DNA of 32,094 nucleotides from Clostridiales bacterium (GTDB lineage: Bacteria > Bacillota > Clostridia > Lachnospirales > Lachnospiraceae). A program made the position numbers and the translations under genes. The DNA lies in NCBI GenBank assembly GCA_021201535.1, contig JAJQEU010000058.1, forward strand, positions 1 to 32,094, in the 5' to 3' direction. The first letter of the stretch is position 1. Each line of letters begins with the position of its first letter. Below the pieces are notes generated by a model that saw nothing but the letters and a program-made list of their open reading frames with translations, did no database searches and had not been told where the DNA came from. This document shows positions 7,581-17,764 of the stretch, one piece after another.

Positions 7581-8423
7581 ATGGGAATCAAAACATATAA
7601 CCCATATACACCTTCCAGAAGGCAGATGACGGGGTCCGATTTTTCCGAGATTACAAAGAAGACTCCCGAGAAGTCTCTCGTTGTTTCCATGCCGAAACAT
7701 GCCGGAAGGAATAATCAGGGCAAGATCACGGTGAGACATCATGGCGGCGGCGCCAAGAAAAAATACAGAATCATCGATTTTAAGAGAAATAAAGACGGTA
7801 TTCCGGCAAAGGTGATCGGCATCGAGTATGATCCGAACCGCACGGCCAATATCGCTCTGATTTGTTATGCAGACGGTCAGAAGGCCTACATCCTTGCTCC
7901 GCAGGGACTGACAGACGGTATGCAGGTGATGAACGGACCGGAAGCTGAGATCCATGTGGGCAACTGTCTTCCGCTGTCGAATATCCCGGTCGGTACGCAG
8001 GTACACAATGTAGAATTGCATCCGGGCAAGGGCGGACAGATGGTCCGCGCAGCGGGCATGAGCGCGCAGCTCATGGCGAAGGAAGGGAAATATGCTACGC
8101 TTCGTCTTCCCTCGGGTGAGATGAGAATGGTTCCGATCGACTGCCGCGCGACCGTCGGTGTGGTCGGAAACGCAGATCACAACCTGATCAACCTCGGCAA
8201 AGCGGGGCGGAAACGTCATATGGGCGTGCGGCCGACCGTCCGCGGTTCTGTCATGAACCCGAACGACCATCCGCATGGCGGCGGCGAGGGCAGATCCCCT
8301 GTCGGACGTCCGGGACCTGTTACCCCCTGGGGCAAGCCTGCGCTTGGCTTAAAGACCAGGAAGAAACACAAGCAGTCGAATAAATATATCGTAAGAAGAA
8401 GAGACGGCAGAGCGATCAAATAG
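7581..8423 (+). CDS. rplB: 50S ribosomal protein L2
   Basis: L2 is a primary 23S rRNA binder needed for subunit joining and peptidyl transferase function. At 280 residues it has the usual length. Signatures are [22 protein letters not shown] (from about 42), the SH3-like centre, and the C-terminal [20 protein letters not shown] loop with the functionally important histidine. The ATG is preceded by AAAGGAGA. The 47-bp gap after rplW is the longest among the clustered genes rplC to rpmC. Confidence 0.98.
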   Translation: MGIKTYNPYTPSRRQMTGSDFSEITKKTPEKSLVVSMPKHAGRNNQGKITVRHHGGGAKKKYRIIDFKRNKDGIPAKVIGIEYDPNRTANIALICYADGQKAYILAPQGLTDGMQVMNGPEAEIHVGNCLPLSNIPVGTQVHNVELHPGKGGQMVRAAGMSAQLMAKEGKYATLRLPSGEMRMVPIDCRATVGVVGNADHNLINLGKAGRKRHMGVRPTVRGSVMNPNDHPHGGGEGRSPVGRPGPVTPWGKPALGLKTRKKHKQSNKYIVRRRDGRAIK

Positions 8424-8433
8424 GAGGTAAAAA

Positions 8434-8715
8434 ATGTCACGTTCATTAAAAAAAGGACCGTTTGCAGACGAGAGTTTACTGAAAAAGATTGACGCAATGA
8501 ACGCTTCCGGAGACAAGTCCGTCATCAGGACGTGGTCCCGCCGTTCCACAATCTTTCCGCAGATGGTCGGACATACAATCGCAGTTCATGACGGCAGAAA
8601 ACACGTGCCTGTCTATATCACAGAGGACATGGTCGGACATAAGCTCGGTGAGTTCGTACCCACCAGGACCTACAGAGGCCATGGCAAAGATGAGAAGAAA
8701 TCAAGAGTAAGGTAA
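8434..8715 (+). CDS. rpsS: 30S ribosomal protein S19
   Basis: The 93-residue S19 sits in the 30S head beside S13 and contacts the A-site tRNA region. It begins [13 protein letters not shown] and carries [30 protein letters not shown] and [12 protein letters not shown], all near-invariant in the family. Only 10 bp separate it from rplB, with AGGAGG inside that gap. Confidence 0.98.
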   Translation: MSRSLKKGPFADESLLKKIDAMNASGDKSVIRTWSRRSTIFPQMVGHTIAVHDGRKHVPVYITEDMVGHKLGEFVPTRTYRGHGKDEKKSRVR

Positions 8716-8735
8716 TTTAAAAGGAGGTACTATCC

Positions 8736-9122
8736 ATGGCAAAAGGACACAGATCACAGATCAAACGTGAGAGAAATGCACAGAAGGATACCAGACCTTC
8801 CGCTAAGTTATCTTATGCGAGAATGTCGGTGACAAAGGCCTGCTTCGTACTGGATGCAATCCGCGGCAAGGACGTCAACACGGCGCTTGCCATCCTGATG
8901 TACAATCCGAGATACGCTTCCGGCGTGATCGAGAAATTATTAAAATCCGCGATTGCGAATGCGGAAAACAACCAGGGTCTCAGCGCAGAGAACCTTTATA
9001 TCGAAGAGTGTTATGCGAACAAAGGCCCCACGATGAAGCGTGTTCGTCCGCGGGCACAGGGAAGAGCATACAGGATCGAGAAGAGAACGAGCCACATTAC
9101 GATCGTTCTCAATGAAAGGTAG
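8736..9122 (+). CDS. rplV: 50S ribosomal protein L22
   Basis: The 128-residue L22 extends a beta hairpin into the exit tunnel, and macrolide resistance changes fall in that hairpin. The C-terminal sequence KGPTMKRVRPRAQGRAYRIEKRTSHITIVL is the signature. The N-terminus is about 10 residues longer and more basic than in E. coli, which is common in Firmicutes. An AAAGGAGG site precedes the ATG. Confidence 0.97.
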   Translation: MAKGHRSQIKRERNAQKDTRPSAKLSYARMSVTKACFVLDAIRGKDVNTALAILMYNPRYASGVIEKLLKSAIANAENNQGLSAENLYIEECYANKGPTMKRVRPRAQGRAYRIEKRTSHITIVLNER

Positions 9123-9133
9123 GAGGTTAAAGC

Positions 9134-9787
9134 ATGGGACAGAAAGTAAATCCTCATGGACTGAGAGTCGGCATTATCAAAGACTGGAGTTCTAAATGGT
9201 ATGCGGAAAAAGATTTTGCCGATTGTCTGGTAGAAGATTATAATATCCGGAAGTTTTTAAAGAAAAAATTATACAGCGCGGGCATTTCCAATATTGATAT
9301 CGAGCGGGCGGCGGATCGCGTAAAGGTCGTTGTCTATACGGCAAAACCGGGCGTCGTGATCGGCAAGGGCGGTGCTGAGATCGAGAAAGTAAAAAAAGAA
9401 CTTCAGAAATTAACAGACAAGAAGCTGATCGTTGATATCAAAGAGATCAAGCGTCCGGATAAGGATGCGCAGCTTGTGGCGGAGAACATCGCCGCTCAGC
9501 TTGAGAACCGTATTTCTTTCCGCCGCGCGATGAAATCCTGCATGGGCAGGGCAATGAAAGCGGGCGCGCTGGGCATCAAGGCTTGCGTAGCAGGACGTCT
9601 CGGCGGAGCCGATATGGCGCGTACCGAGTTTTACAGTGAAGGTACCATTCCGCTTCAGACACTGAGAGCGGATATTGATTATGGATTTGCAGAGGCAGAT
9701 ACCACTTACGGCAAGGTTGGCGTGAAGGTCTGGATCTACAAAGGTGAGATCCTTCCGAAAAAATCAGTGGAAGGGAGAGATAAATAA
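9134..9787 (+). CDS. rpsC: 30S ribosomal protein S3
   Basis: S3 lies at the mRNA entry tunnel and has helicase-like activity with S4 and S5. The 217 residues start [14 protein letters not shown], followed by a type II KH domain with [20 protein letters not shown] (about 71-90, GxxG loop at 77-80) and the C-terminal [23 protein letters not shown]. The stop TAA shares a base with the rplP start. Confidence 0.98.
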   Translation: MGQKVNPHGLRVGIIKDWSSKWYAEKDFADCLVEDYNIRKFLKKKLYSAGISNIDIERAADRVKVVVYTAKPGVVIGKGGAEIEKVKKELQKLTDKKLIVDIKEIKRPDKDAQLVAENIAAQLENRISFRRAMKSCMGRAMKAGALGIKACVAGRLGGADMARTEFYSEGTIPLQTLRADIDYGFAEADTTYGKVGVKVWIYKGEILPKKSVEGRDK

Positions 9788-10212
9788 TGTTAATGCCAAA
9801 GAGATCAAAGCATCGGAAACAGTTCCGGGGCAGTATGAAAGGAAAGGCTACAAAAGGCAATAAGATCACATACGGCGAGTATGGCATCGTTGCTCTGGAG
9901 CCCTGCTGGATCAAATCAAACCAGATCGAGGCAGCCCGTATCGCGATGACGCGTCATATGAAACGTGGCGGTAAAGTCTGGATTAAGATCTTCCCTGACA
10001 AACCGGTCACATCCCAGCCGGCTGAGACCCGAATGGGTAAAGGAAAAGGTTCGCTTGAATATTGGGTAGCTGTCGTGAAGCCGGGCCGTGTTCTTTTTGA
10101 GGTTGCCGGCGTGTCGGAAGAGGTTTCCCGTGAGGCGTTGCGCCTTGCCGTGCATAAACTGCCCTGCAAGTGCAAGATTGTTTCACGCGAAGAGTTAGAA
10201 GGCGGTGAATAG
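9787..10212 (+). CDS. rplP: 50S ribosomal protein L16
   Basis: L16 shapes the A-site region of the large subunit. At 141 residues it is of normal length, starting [15 protein letters not shown]. GxMKGxAxxG-like [16 protein letters not shown] and the loop [20 protein letters not shown] are conserved. The start overlaps the rpsC stop by one base, so coupling is likely. A second in-frame ATG two codons later is possible, but MLMPKR is the usual family start. Confidence 0.97.
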   Translation: MLMPKRSKHRKQFRGSMKGKATKGNKITYGEYGIVALEPCWIKSNQIEAARIAMTRHMKRGGKVWIKIFPDKPVTSQPAETRMGKGKGSLEYWVAVVKPGRVLFEVAGVSEEVSREALRLAVHKLPCKCKIVSREELEGGE

Positions 10213-10213
10213 A

Positions 10214-10414
10214 ATGAAATCTGCAAAATATTTAGAAGAATTAAGAACACAGAGCCCCGCTGAGTTAAACAACCAGCTGGTTGCTGCAAAAAAAGAGCTT
10301 TTCAATCTCAGATTCCAGAATGCGACCAATCAGCTTGAGAATACAGCGAGACTGAAAGAAGTGAAGAAGAATATTGCCAGAATCAAAACTGTGATCGCCG
10401 AGAAGGCTGAGTAG
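10214..10414 (+). CDS. rpmC: 50S ribosomal protein L29
   Basis: The 66-residue all-helical L29 sits near the exit tunnel beside L23. The typical pattern is [48 protein letters not shown]. The ATG one base after the rplP stop is chosen over an in-frame GTG at 10205 inside rplP; the ribosome binding site overlaps the end of rplP (AAGGCGG). Confidence 0.95.
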   Translation: MKSAKYLEELRTQSPAELNNQLVAAKKELFNLRFQNATNQLENTARLKEVKKNIARIKTVIAEKAE

Positions 10415-10446
10415 TTTCCGGCTGAGACCCTGAAAGGAGAATTCCC

Positions 10447-10704
10447 GTGGAAGAAAGAAATCTTAGGAAAACACGTGTCGGCAAAGTGGTGAGCGATAAG
10501 ATGGATAAGACGATCGTAGTTGCTGTGGAATACAGAGTCAGACATCCGCTTTACGGCAAGATTGTGAAGAGAACCTATAAATTAAAAGCTCATGACGAGA
10601 ACAATGCATGCGGTATTGGTGATAAGGTCAGAGTGATGGAGACCAGACCTCTTTCCAAAGAAAAGAGATGGAGACTGGTTGAGATTATGGAGAAGGCCAG
10701 ATAA
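10447..10704 (+). CDS. rpsQ: 30S ribosomal protein S17
   Basis: The 85-residue OB-fold protein binds 16S rRNA helix 11 early in assembly. It carries [22 protein letters not shown] and [21 protein letters not shown], ending [14 protein letters not shown]. The start codon is GTG with AAAGGAGA 6 bases upstream. A 32-bp gap separates it from each neighbour. Confidence 0.96.
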   Translation: MEERNLRKTRVGKVVSDKMDKTIVVAVEYRVRHPLYGKIVKRTYKLKAHDENNACGIGDKVRVMETRPLSKEKRWRLVEIMEKAR

Positions 10705-10736
10705 GAGGCCTGATTATTTGGAAGGAGGCTGCCAGT

Positions 10737-11105
10737 ATGATTCAGCAGGAGAGCAGACTGAGAGTGGCTGATAACACAGGCGCAAAAGAGATCCTTTGCA
10801 TTCGTGTTATGGGCGGTTCTACAAGAAGATATGCACACGTTGGTGATATAATCGTTGCTACGGTAAAAGATGCAACACCAGGCGGAGTTGTTAAAAAGGG
10901 TGATATTGTGAAGGCTGTCGTTGTCCGCACAAAGAGGGAGATCCGCCGCAAGGACGGTTCCTATATTCGTTTTGATGAGAACGCTGCCGTGATCATCAAG
11001 GATGACAAGACTCCGAGAGGAACCCGTATTTTTGGACCGGTTGCCAGAGAGCTTCGTGAGAAGCAGTTCATGAGAATCGTATCTCTCGCGCCGGAAGTAT
11101 TATAG
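10737..11105 (+). CDS. rplN: 50S ribosomal protein L14
   Basis: L14 forms part of the subunit interface and is the docking site of RsfS. The 122-residue sequence begins [19 protein letters not shown] and has the signature [21 protein letters not shown], ending [16 protein letters not shown], as expected for the first gene of the spc operon. AAGGAGG precedes the ATG. No separate spc promoter is visible in the 32-bp gap after rpsQ, so transcription probably continues from the S10 promoter. Confidence 0.98.
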   Translation: MIQQESRLRVADNTGAKEILCIRVMGGSTRRYAHVGDIIVATVKDATPGGVVKKGDIVKAVVVRTKREIRRKDGSYIRFDENAAVIIKDDKTPRGTRIFGPVARELREKQFMRIVSLAPEVL

Positions 11106-11118
11106 GAGGTAGCGGTTC

Positions 11119-11424
11119 ATGCTTAAAATAAAAAAAGGTGATACCGTAAGAGTGATCGCCGGCAAGGAAAAGGACAAAGAAGGCAAAGTGATCGCAGTTG
11201 ACGCGAAAAGAAGCCGCGTGACCGTCGAGGGTATCAATATGATAAAAAAACATACAAAGCCGACTATGGCAAATCAGGCGGGCGGCATTGTGGAGCAGGA
11301 AGCGCCGATTCACATTTCAAATGTTATGTATGTTCATAAAGGAAAACCCACCAGAGTCGGGTTTAAGATGGACGGAGACAGGAAAGTTCGTTTTGCCAAA
11401 TCCACCGGCGAAGTGATCGATTAA
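11119..11424 (+). CDS. rplX: 50S ribosomal protein L24
   Basis: The 101-residue assembly-initiating protein has an N-terminal KOW motif ([20 protein letters not shown], about 4-23) and the conserved [13 protein letters not shown] and [16 protein letters not shown] segments. It is 13 bp downstream of rplN with a strong AGGAGG. Confidence 0.97.
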   Translation: MLKIKKGDTVRVIAGKEKDKEGKVIAVDAKRSRVTVEGINMIKKHTKPTMANQAGGIVEQEAPIHISNVMYVHKGKPTRVGFKMDGDRKVRFAKSTGEVID

Positions 11425-11448
11425 TCGTAAGAGAGGAGGTCCATCAAG

Positions 11449-11988
11449 TTGAGTAGACTGAAAGACATTTATCAGAATGAGATCATAGATGCTATGGTCA
11501 AAAAATTTGGATATAAAAATATCATGCAGGTGCCGAAGCTCGAGAAGATCGTGATCAATATGGGCGTCGGTGAGGCAAAAGAGAACGCGAAGATTCTGGA
11601 GTCCGCCATGAAGGATCTGGAGACAATTTCCGGACAGAAGCCGATCAAAACCATCGCGAAGAAATCTGTCGCGAACTTCAAACTCAGAGAGGGTATGGCG
11701 ATCGGATGTAAGGTAACCCTGCGCGGTGAGAAAATGTACGAGTTCGCAGACCGTCTGATCAATCTCGCGCTGCCGCGTGTGCGTGACTTCCGCGGCGTGA
11801 ATCCGAATTCCTTCGATGGCAGAGGGAATTATGCGCTCGGTATCAAGGAGCAGCTGATCTTCCCGGAGATCGAGTATGATAAGATCGACAAGGTGCGCGG
11901 CATGGATATCATTTTTGTCACGACCGCGCAGACGGACGAAGAGGCGCGCGAGTTACTGAGACTCTTCAACATGCCATTTACGAAATAA
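11449..11988 (+). CDS. rplE: 50S ribosomal protein L5
   Basis: L5 is the central-protuberance protein that binds 5S rRNA and P-site tRNA. The 179 residues include [38 protein letters not shown] and [19 protein letters not shown], then [19 protein letters not shown]. The start codon is TTG, supported by AGAGGAGG seven to eight bases upstream and by homology starting at [11 protein letters not shown]. The rare TTG start may hold its output down relative to rplX. Confidence 0.96.
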   Translation: MSRLKDIYQNEIIDAMVKKFGYKNIMQVPKLEKIVINMGVGEAKENAKILESAMKDLETISGQKPIKTIAKKSVANFKLREGMAIGCKVTLRGEKMYEFADRLINLALPRVRDFRGVNPNSFDGRGNYALGIKEQLIFPEIEYDKIDKVRGMDIIFVTTAQTDEEARELLRLFNMPFTK

Positions 11989-12002
11989 CAGGAGGGAATT
12001 TT

Positions 12003-12188
12003 ATGGCTAAGAAATCTTTGAAAATCAAACAGCAGCGCAAACAGAAATTCTCTACCAGAGAATACACCCGCTGCAGGATCTGCGGACGTCCGCATTCGGT
12101 ACTGAGAAAATACGGTATCTGCAGAATCTGCTTCCGTGAACTGGCTTACAAAGGCGAGATTCCGGGAGTGAAAAAGGCAAGTTGGTAA
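12003..12188 (+). CDS. rpsN: 30S ribosomal protein S14, type Z (zinc form)
   Basis: The 61-residue protein is the short zinc-ribbon form of S14, also called rpsZ. The ligands are C24, C27, C40 and C43 in [20 protein letters not shown]. Many Firmicutes carry a second, zinc-free S14 elsewhere that is derepressed by Zur; none is visible here. It ends [11 protein letters not shown] like other type Z proteins. AGGAGG precedes the start. Confidence 0.97.
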   Translation: MAKKSLKIKQQRKQKFSTREYTRCRICGRPHSVLRKYGICRICFRELAYKGEIPGVKKASW

Positions 12189-12200
12189 GGAGGTAAGGGC

Positions 12201-12605
12201 ATGAGGACGACAAACGATCCAATCGCAGATATGCTTACGAGAATCCGTAATGCAAACATTGCAAAGCATGATACAGTAGATATTCCTTCATCCAAAATGA
12301 AACTCGCGATCGCCGAGATTTTATATAAGGAAGGCTACATTGCAAAATATGATATCATTGATGATGGTGATTTCAAGGCCATCCGTGTTACTTTAAAATA
12401 CAGTGCGGACAAGAAAGAAAAGGTTATCACCGGTCTCAAAAGGATTTCCAAGCCGGGGCTTCGCGTGTACGCGGGCAAGGATGAGATTCCGAAGGTACTC
12501 GGGGGTCTGGGTATCGTGATTCTTTCCACAAACCAGGGCGTGATCACCGACAAGGAGGCGAGACGCCTTCAGGTAGGCGGAGAGGTGCTCGCTTTCGTCT
12601 GGTAG
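12201..12605 (+). CDS. rpsH: 30S ribosomal protein S8
   Basis: S8 organises the central domain of 16S rRNA, and in E. coli represses the spc operon at the rplE start. The 134 residues begin [15 protein letters not shown] and end with the conserved [26 protein letters not shown]. The ribosome binding site AAGGAGG overlaps the rpsN stop region. The gap to rplF is 41 bp and AT-rich. Confidence 0.97.
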   Translation: MRTTNDPIADMLTRIRNANIAKHDTVDIPSSKMKLAIAEILYKEGYIAKYDIIDDGDFKAIRVTLKYSADKKEKVITGLKRISKPGLRVYAGKDEIPKVLGGLGIVILSTNQGVITDKEARRLQVGGEVLAFVW

Positions 12606-12646
12606 GCGCCGTCACATATTCTATTATATAAACAGGAGGTACGGGC

Positions 12647-13186
12647 ATGTCACGTATAGGAAGAATGCCAATCGCGGTTCCGGCCGATGTAACGGTTACG
12701 ATCGCAGAAAATAATCATGTGACTGTAAAAGGTCCGAAGGGCACACTCGAGCGGGTGCTGCCTGCGGAGATGGAGATCAGACAGGAGGGTGCTGAGATTC
12801 TTGTCAGCAGACCGAATGATTTAAAGAAAATGAAGTCCCTGCATGGTCTGACCAGAACACTGATCAACAACATGATCATCGGTGTGACACAGGGGTATAC
12901 CAAGACGCTGGAGATCAACGGCGTCGGTTACAGGGCTGCCAAGTCCGGAAAGAAGCTGACACTGACCCTCGGATATTCTCATCCGGTGGAGATGACGGAT
13001 CCGGAAGGTCTTGAATCCGTGGTAGATGGAAACAAGATCACGGTGAAAGGCATCGACAAAGAAAAGGTAGGCCAGTATGCGGCCGAGATCAGAAGCAAGA
13101 GGGCACCGGAGCCGTATAAGGGCAAGGGTATCAAGTATGAGGATGAGGTTATCCGGCGTAAAGTCGGTAAGACCGGCAAGAAATAG
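12647..13186 (+). CDS. rplF: 50S ribosomal protein L6
   Basis: L6 sits near the GTPase-associated centre. The 179-residue protein has two related beta-alpha domains, beginning [19 protein letters not shown], with [40 protein letters not shown] and the C-terminal signature [21 protein letters not shown]. The ATG follows ACAGGAGG. Confidence 0.98.
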   Translation: MSRIGRMPIAVPADVTVTIAENNHVTVKGPKGTLERVLPAEMEIRQEGAEILVSRPNDLKKMKSLHGLTRTLINNMIIGVTQGYTKTLEINGVGYRAAKSGKKLTLTLGYSHPVEMTDPEGLESVVDGNKITVKGIDKEKVGQYAAEIRSKRAPEPYKGKGIKYEDEVIRRKVGKTGKK

Positions 13187-13204
13187 AGGGAGGTGTGACA
13201 GAGT

Positions 13205-13573
13205 ATGATCAATAAGAAATCAAGATCGGAAGTTCGTGTGAAAAAACACAGAAGGATGCGCAATCATCTGGCAGGTACTGCTGAGAGACCGCGTCTGGCC
13301 GTTTTCAGAAGCAATCAGCATATGTATGCTCAGATTATTGACGACACGGCTCACAACACACTTTGCGCAGCTTCCACCATGGAGAAAGCGATACAGGCGG
13401 ATCTGGAGCATACGAATGATATAGAGGCAGCGAAAGCAGTCGGCACCGCTATTGCGAAAAAAGCACTGGAGAAGGGTATCACGACAGTGGTTTTCGACAG
13501 AGGCGGCTATATCTATCAGGGTAAAGTTCAGGCTCTGGCTGATGCGGCGCGTGAAGCCGGATTAAACTTTTAA
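13205..13573 (+). CDS. rplR: 50S ribosomal protein L18
   Basis: The 122-residue 5S rRNA-binding protein has the basic start [41 protein letters not shown] and the conserved C-terminal [28 protein letters not shown]. It follows rplF by 18 bp, with GGGAGG upstream. Confidence 0.97.
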   Translation: MINKKSRSEVRVKKHRRMRNHLAGTAERPRLAVFRSNQHMYAQIIDDTAHNTLCAASTMEKAIQADLEHTNDIEAAKAVGTAIAKKALEKGITTVVFDRGGYIYQGKVQALADAAREAGLNF

Positions 13574-13590
13574 CAGGAGGTAGAGCGACG

Positions 13591-14100
13591 ATGAAAAGGA
13601 CTATCATAGATCCGAATCAGTTTGAATTGGAAGAAAAGGTCGTGGCGATCAAGCGTGTCACAAAGGTTGTCAAGGGCGGACGCAACATGCGTTTTACGGC
13701 ACTGGTTGTAGTCGGCGACCGCAACGGCCATGTTGGCGCCGGTCTCGGGAAGGCTCTGGAGATTCCGGAAGCAATCCGCAAGGGCAAAGAGGATGCCATG
13801 AAGCATCTCATCGAAGTAAAGCTGGATGAGCATAACAGTATCACGCATGATGTCACCGGAAAGCATACCGGCGCATCCGTTCTGCTGAAGAAGTCTCCGG
13901 ATGGTACCGGTGTGATCGCCGGCGGTCCCGCGCGTAATGTCTGCGATCTTGCCGGAATCAAAAACATCCGTACAAAATCTCTGGGCTCCAACAATAAACA
14001 GAATGTTGTGCTTGCTACGATTCAGGCGCTCAGTCAGTTGAAATCTCCGGAAGAGGTGGCCAGACTGCGCGGCAAATCGGTAGAAGAGATACTGGGTTAA
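13591..14100 (+). CDS. rpsE: 30S ribosomal protein S5
   Basis: S5 works with S3 and S4 at the mRNA entry and in fidelity; spectinomycin resistance maps to its N-terminal loop. In the 169 residues this is [40 protein letters not shown] (about 28-67), followed by [24 protein letters not shown] in the C-terminal domain. AGGAGG is placed 8 bases before the ATG. Confidence 0.98.
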   Translation: MKRTIIDPNQFELEEKVVAIKRVTKVVKGGRNMRFTALVVVGDRNGHVGAGLGKALEIPEAIRKGKEDAMKHLIEVKLDEHNSITHDVTGKHTGASVLLKKSPDGTGVIAGGPARNVCDLAGIKNIRTKSLGSNNKQNVVLATIQALSQLKSPEEVARLRGKSVEEILG

Positions 14101-14115
14101 GAGGAGGATGGAGCA

Positions 14116-14298
14116 ATGGCGGATAAATTAAGAATTACACTTGTGAAATCGACCATCGGCGCGATTCCGAAGCACAGGAAGACCGTGGAGGCTTTAGGTC
14201 TTCGCAAATTAAACAAAACCGTGGAGCTGCCGGATAATCCCGCGATCAGAGGGATGGTTCAGCAGGTCAGACATCTGGTTAAAGTAGAAGAAATCTAA
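14116..14298 (+). CDS. rpmD: 50S ribosomal protein L30
   Basis: The 60-residue single-domain protein has the family pattern [47 protein letters not shown]. It lies 15 bp after rpsE with GAGGAGG upstream. It is the smallest gene in the spc section besides rpsN. Confidence 0.96.
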   Translation: MADKLRITLVKSTIGAIPKHRKTVEALGLRKLNKTVELPDNPAIRGMVQQVRHLVKVEEI

Positions 14299-14328
14299 CA
14301 GCAAATCGAACAGACAGGAGGTGTCATG

Positions 14329-14769
14329 ATGGAATTATCGAATTTAAAACCGGCGGAGGGTTCGACGCATGGAGATCGTTTCCGCAGGGGCCGCGGGCAT
14401 GGTTCGGGAAACGGAAAGACGGCCGGCTACGGCCACAAGGGCCAGAAAGCCCGCTCCGGAGCTCCGAGACCGGGGTTTGAAGGCGGACAGATGCCTTTAT
14501 ACAGACGTCTTCCGAAGAGAGGATTTACCTGCAGGAACTCGAAGGATATCGTCGGTATAAACATTTCATCGCTGGAAGTATTTGACAACGATACAGTAGT
14601 GACTGTTGATACTCTGGTTGAGACGGGCATTGTAAGAAATCCGAAGGACGGAGTTAAGATTCTGGGTAATGGGGCGCTTACAAAGAAACTTACTGTTCAG
14701 GCAAATGCCTTCAGTGGTTCAGCAAAAGAAAAAATTGAAGCACTGGGCGGAAAAGCAGAGGTGATCTAA
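14329..14769 (+). CDS. rplO: 50S ribosomal protein L15
   Basis: The 146-residue L15 is a late-assembly protein with a long glycine- and arginine-rich N-terminal tail: [42 protein letters not shown]. The C-terminal domain has [10 protein letters not shown] and ends [19 protein letters not shown]. Two ATG codons stand side by side. The second (14329) lies 7 bases from AGGAGG and is preferred; the first, at 14326, would be only 4 bases away. The stop TAA overlaps the secY start. Confidence 0.96.
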   Translation: MELSNLKPAEGSTHGDRFRRGRGHGSGNGKTAGYGHKGQKARSGAPRPGFEGGQMPLYRRLPKRGFTCRNSKDIVGINISSLEVFDNDTVVTVDTLVETGIVRNPKDGVKILGNGALTKKLTVQANAFSGSAKEKIEALGGKAEVI

Positions 14770-16085
14770 TGCTGAAGATGATCCGCAATGCATTTAAGAT
14801 TCAGGAAATACGGAATCGAATCATTTTCACTCTTCTGATGCTGGTTGTCGTGCGTATCGGTTCTCAGATCCCGGCGCCCGGTATCAACGCAGAGTATTTC
14901 GCGGAGTGGTTTTCGGAAAATTCGGGTAATGCATTTGGTTTTTTTGATGCGGTTACCGGCGGTTCCTTTGAGAACATGTCTGTGTTCGCGTTGAACATTA
15001 CTCCCTATATCACTTCGTCGATTATCGTCCAGCTTCTGACGATCGCCATCCCGAAGTTTGAGGAGTGGCAGAGAGATGGGGAGGATGGAAGAAAGAAGCT
15101 GATCGCGATCACGAGATACCTTACTGTCGCACTGGCGGTGATGGAGTCTGTGGCCATGGCCATCGCGTTTGGCAGACAGGGGCTTTTCACTGACTATAAT
15201 GCACTGAGCGTGATCATGGCGGTGATTACGTTGACAGCCGGCTCCACGGTGATCATGTGGATCGGCGAGAGAATTACAGAGCGCGGCGTCGGAAATGGCA
15301 TTTCGATTGTCCTGACAATCAATATCCTTTCCCGTCTGCCGTCTGATCTGACATCCTTATTTGAGCAGTTTGTAAAGGGAAAAGAGCTGCAGAACGCGAT
15401 CCTGAACGCGGCGATCATTGTGGCGATCATTGTACTGGTCGTGGTACTGGTCGTGGTGCTGCAGGGGGCGGAGAGACGGATTCCCGTACAGTATTCCCGG
15501 AAGGTGATGGGAAGAAAACAGGTGGGAGGACAGTCCTCGCATATCCCGCTGAAGGTCAATACCGCAGGCGTTATCCCGGTCATCTTTGCGCAGTCACTGC
15601 TGATGTTCCCGGTGATTATCTGCCAGATGCTCGGCAAGACCGGCGGAACCGGTATCGGCGGAAAGATTCTGGGCATGCTGACCCAGTCCAACTGGTTCAC
15701 TTTCAACACACCGATCTACAATATCGGTCTGATTGTTTATATTCTGTTGATTGTCGCGTTTGCGTATTTTTATACCTCCATCACGTTTAATCCGTTGGAG
15801 ATTGCAAACAACATGAAAAAACAGGGCGGATTTATCCCCGGCATCCGGCCGGGCAAACCGACCAGCGATTATCTCTCGAATGTGCTGAGTTATATTATAT
15901 TTATCGGCGCGGTTGGTCTGGTGATTGTAGCGATTATTCCGATTTTCTTTGAGGGCGTGTTTAACGCGGACATCTCGTTCGGCGGGACATCTCTGATCAT
16001 TATCGTCGGTGTTATCATTGAGACCTTAAAGCAGATTGAGTCACAGATGCTTGTCCGGAACTACAAAGGTTTTTTAAATGAATGA
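14769..16085 (+). CDS. secY: Protein translocase subunit SecY
   Basis: The 438-residue channel of the Sec translocon has ten membrane segments, as expected. Marks are PAPGIN after the first segment (plug region PYITSSIIVQLL near 75-90), the cytosolic loop with GAERRIPVQYSRKVMGRK (about 233-250) and the C-terminal ESQMLVRNYKGFLNE. It overlaps the rplO stop by one base, and translation is probably coupled. A 72-bp gap with two stem-loops separates it from adk. Confidence 0.98.
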   Translation: MLKMIRNAFKIQEIRNRIIFTLLMLVVVRIGSQIPAPGINAEYFAEWFSENSGNAFGFFDAVTGGSFENMSVFALNITPYITSSIIVQLLTIAIPKFEEWQRDGEDGRKKLIAITRYLTVALAVMESVAMAIAFGRQGLFTDYNALSVIMAVITLTAGSTVIMWIGERITERGVGNGISIVLTINILSRLPSDLTSLFEQFVKGKELQNAILNAAIIVAIIVLVVVLVVVLQGAERRIPVQYSRKVMGRKQVGGQSSHIPLKVNTAGVIPVIFAQSLLMFPVIICQMLGKTGGTGIGGKILGMLTQSNWFTFNTPIYNIGLIVYILLIVAFAYFYTSITFNPLEIANNMKKQGGFIPGIRPGKPTSDYLSNVLSYIIFIGAVGLVIVAIIPIFFEGVFNADISFGGTSLIIIVGVIIETLKQIESQMLVRNYKGFLNE

Positions 16086-16093
16086 TCGGCGCA

Positions 16094-16149
16094 AAAGCTG
16101 GAGATGGGCGGGAAGCCGTATCTTCAGCTTTCTGTGTCACAGAAAAGGA
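16094..16149 (+). promoter_or_regulatory. Stem-loops between secY and adk
   Basis: A 12-bp stem with one G-T wobble (AAAGCTGGAGAT / ATCTTCAGCTTT, 16094-16131) is followed at once by the palindrome TTCTGTGTCACAGAA, which abuts the AAAAGG ribosome binding site of adk. There is no T-run, so it is not an ordinary terminator. It may mask or expose the adk ribosome binding site, or be a processing site. Confidence 0.45.
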
Positions 16150-16157
16150 GAATACGC

Positions 16158-16802
16158 ATGAAGATTATTATGTTAGGGGCGCCGGGCGCCGGCAAAGGAA
16201 CACAGGCAAAAATGATTGCGGATAAATACGGGATTCCGCATATCTCCACCGGTGATATTTTCCGCGCGAATTTAAAGGCGGGGACAGAGCTGGGGCAGAA
16301 AGCAAAGGTTTATATGGATCAGGGACTTCTTGTCCCGGATGAGCTGACGTGTGACCTTGTCGTTGACCGGATTTCAAACGAAGACTGTAAAGACGGCTTT
16401 ATTCTGGACGGATTTCCGAGAACGATTCCCCAGGCGGAGTGCCTGACCGACGCGCTGAAGGCGCGCGGTGAGAGTATGGACTTCGCGGTGGATGTGGATG
16501 TGCCGGATGAGAATATCATCACCCGGATGTCCGGAAGGAGAGCCTGTGTGAACTGCGGAGCGACGTATCATATCGTCAACATCCCGACCAAAGTGGAGGG
16601 AATCTGTGACCGTTGCGGGAATGAGGTTGTTCTGCGGGCAGATGATGAGCCGGAGACGGTGAAGAAACGTCTGGATGTGTATCACGCCCAGACGCAGCCG
16701 CTGATCGACTACTATAAACAGCAGGGGATTCTTAAGACAGTGGACGGCACGCAGCCGATGCAGACGGTTTTTGAGAATATTATCGCTTTGCTGGAAGCAT
16801 AA
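16158..16802 (+). CDS. adk: Adenylate kinase (zinc-binding LID form)
   Basis: The enzyme interconverts ATP plus AMP and two ADP. It has 214 residues from the ATG preceded by AAAAGGAGAA; an upstream in-frame ATG at 16104 lies inside the stem-loop region and is rejected. The P-loop is [10 protein letters not shown] (7-16) and the AMP-binding parts are STGDIFR and [11 protein letters not shown]. The LID domain carries a zinc site, C130, C133, C150 and C153 (CVNC and CDRC), typical of Gram-positive adenylate kinases. Its place after secY is ancestral in Firmicutes. Confidence 0.98.
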   Translation: MKIIMLGAPGAGKGTQAKMIADKYGIPHISTGDIFRANLKAGTELGQKAKVYMDQGLLVPDELTCDLVVDRISNEDCKDGFILDGFPRTIPQAECLTDALKARGESMDFAVDVDVPDENIITRMSGRRACVNCGATYHIVNIPTKVEGICDRCGNEVVLRADDEPETVKKRLDVYHAQTQPLIDYYKQQGILKTVDGTQPMQTVFENIIALLEA

Positions 16803-16911
16803 GATGAAACGATGCCGGGCTCAAAAGTCATGTATCGGATGCCTGCATTTGAATTCATGGCTTTGGTATCCTGGTATCAAAGAAAATTCAGGTGTCATAT
16901 GGGAGGCGGAT

Positions 16912-17742
16912 ATGTCAGTATCAATTAAATCAGACCGGGAGATCGAGCTGATGCGCGAAGCCTGCAGAATTATAGCAAAGGTACATGAAGATCTGGGAAA
17001 GGAGCTGCGGCCGGGCATGTCGACTCTGGATGTAGACCGTAAGGCGGAGGAGATGATCCGAAGCTACGGTTGTGTTCCGAATTTTAAGAATTATAACGGG
17101 TTTCCGGGGTCTGTATGTGTATCCGTGAATGAAGAAGTTGTTCATGGGATTCCCAGCAAAAAGAGAATTCTCCGGGAGGGAGATATCGTCAGTCTGGATA
17201 TGGGGTGTATTTACAAAGGTTATCATTCGGACGCGGCGCGGACACATGCCATCGGTGAGATTACCGAGGATGCGCGTCTTCTGATTGAGCGCACCCGTCA
17301 GAGCTTTTTTGAGGGAATCAAATACGCTAAAAACGGGAATCATCTTCATCAGATATCCAACGCGATCGGCGATTATTGCGAGAGTTTCGGATATGGCGTG
17401 GTGCGGGATCTGGTTGGACACGGCGTTGGCTCTGTTCTTCACGAAGATCCTCAGATTCCGAATTTCCGACAGAAAAGCCGCGGTATCCGGCTTCGCAGCG
17501 GTATGACGCTGGCTGTTGAACCGATGGTGAATGCAGGTACCTGGGAAGTAGACTGGCTGGATGATGAGTGGACAGTCGTGACTCGTGACCGTTCCCTGTC
17601 CGCCCACTATGAAAATACGATTCTGATCACCGACGGTGACCCGGAGATCCTGACGCTGACAGACGAAGAAAAACAGACGTTAGGAACTGTCGGAACAGGA
17701 CTGACAGAGGCGGTGCGCCGCAGGAAGCAGAACCATTTGTAA
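16912..17742 (+). CDS. map: Type I methionine aminopeptidase
   Basis: The enzyme removes the start methionine from new proteins. The 276 residues run from the ATG behind GGGAGGCGG; an in-frame extension back to 16771 would overlap adk and has no family match. The two-metal site is complete: D96 (SLDMG), D107 (HSDAART), H170 (VGHGVG), E203 (AVEPMV) and E234 (YENTIL), with the substrate histidines H79 and H177. About 25 residues past the usual end (LTDEEKQTLGTVGTGLTEAVRRRKQ) form a polar, basic tail. The 109-bp gap after adk holds no gene I can see. Confidence 0.97.
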   Translation: MSVSIKSDREIELMREACRIIAKVHEDLGKELRPGMSTLDVDRKAEEMIRSYGCVPNFKNYNGFPGSVCVSVNEEVVHGIPSKKRILREGDIVSLDMGCIYKGYHSDAARTHAIGEITEDARLLIERTRQSFFEGIKYAKNGNHLHQISNAIGDYCESFGYGVVRDLVGHGVGSVLHEDPQIPNFRQKSRGIRLRSGMTLAVEPMVNAGTWEVDWLDDEWTVVTRDRSLSAHYENTILITDGDPEILTLTDEEKQTLGTVGTGLTEAVRRRKQNHL

Positions 17743-17764
17743 TTAGAAAAGGCGAGATGATTTC

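Noticed and set aside
16771-16911. N-terminal extension of methionine aminopeptidase
   Set aside because: It overlaps adk, has no ribosome binding site and no similarity to the zinc-finger extensions seen in some methionine aminopeptidases.
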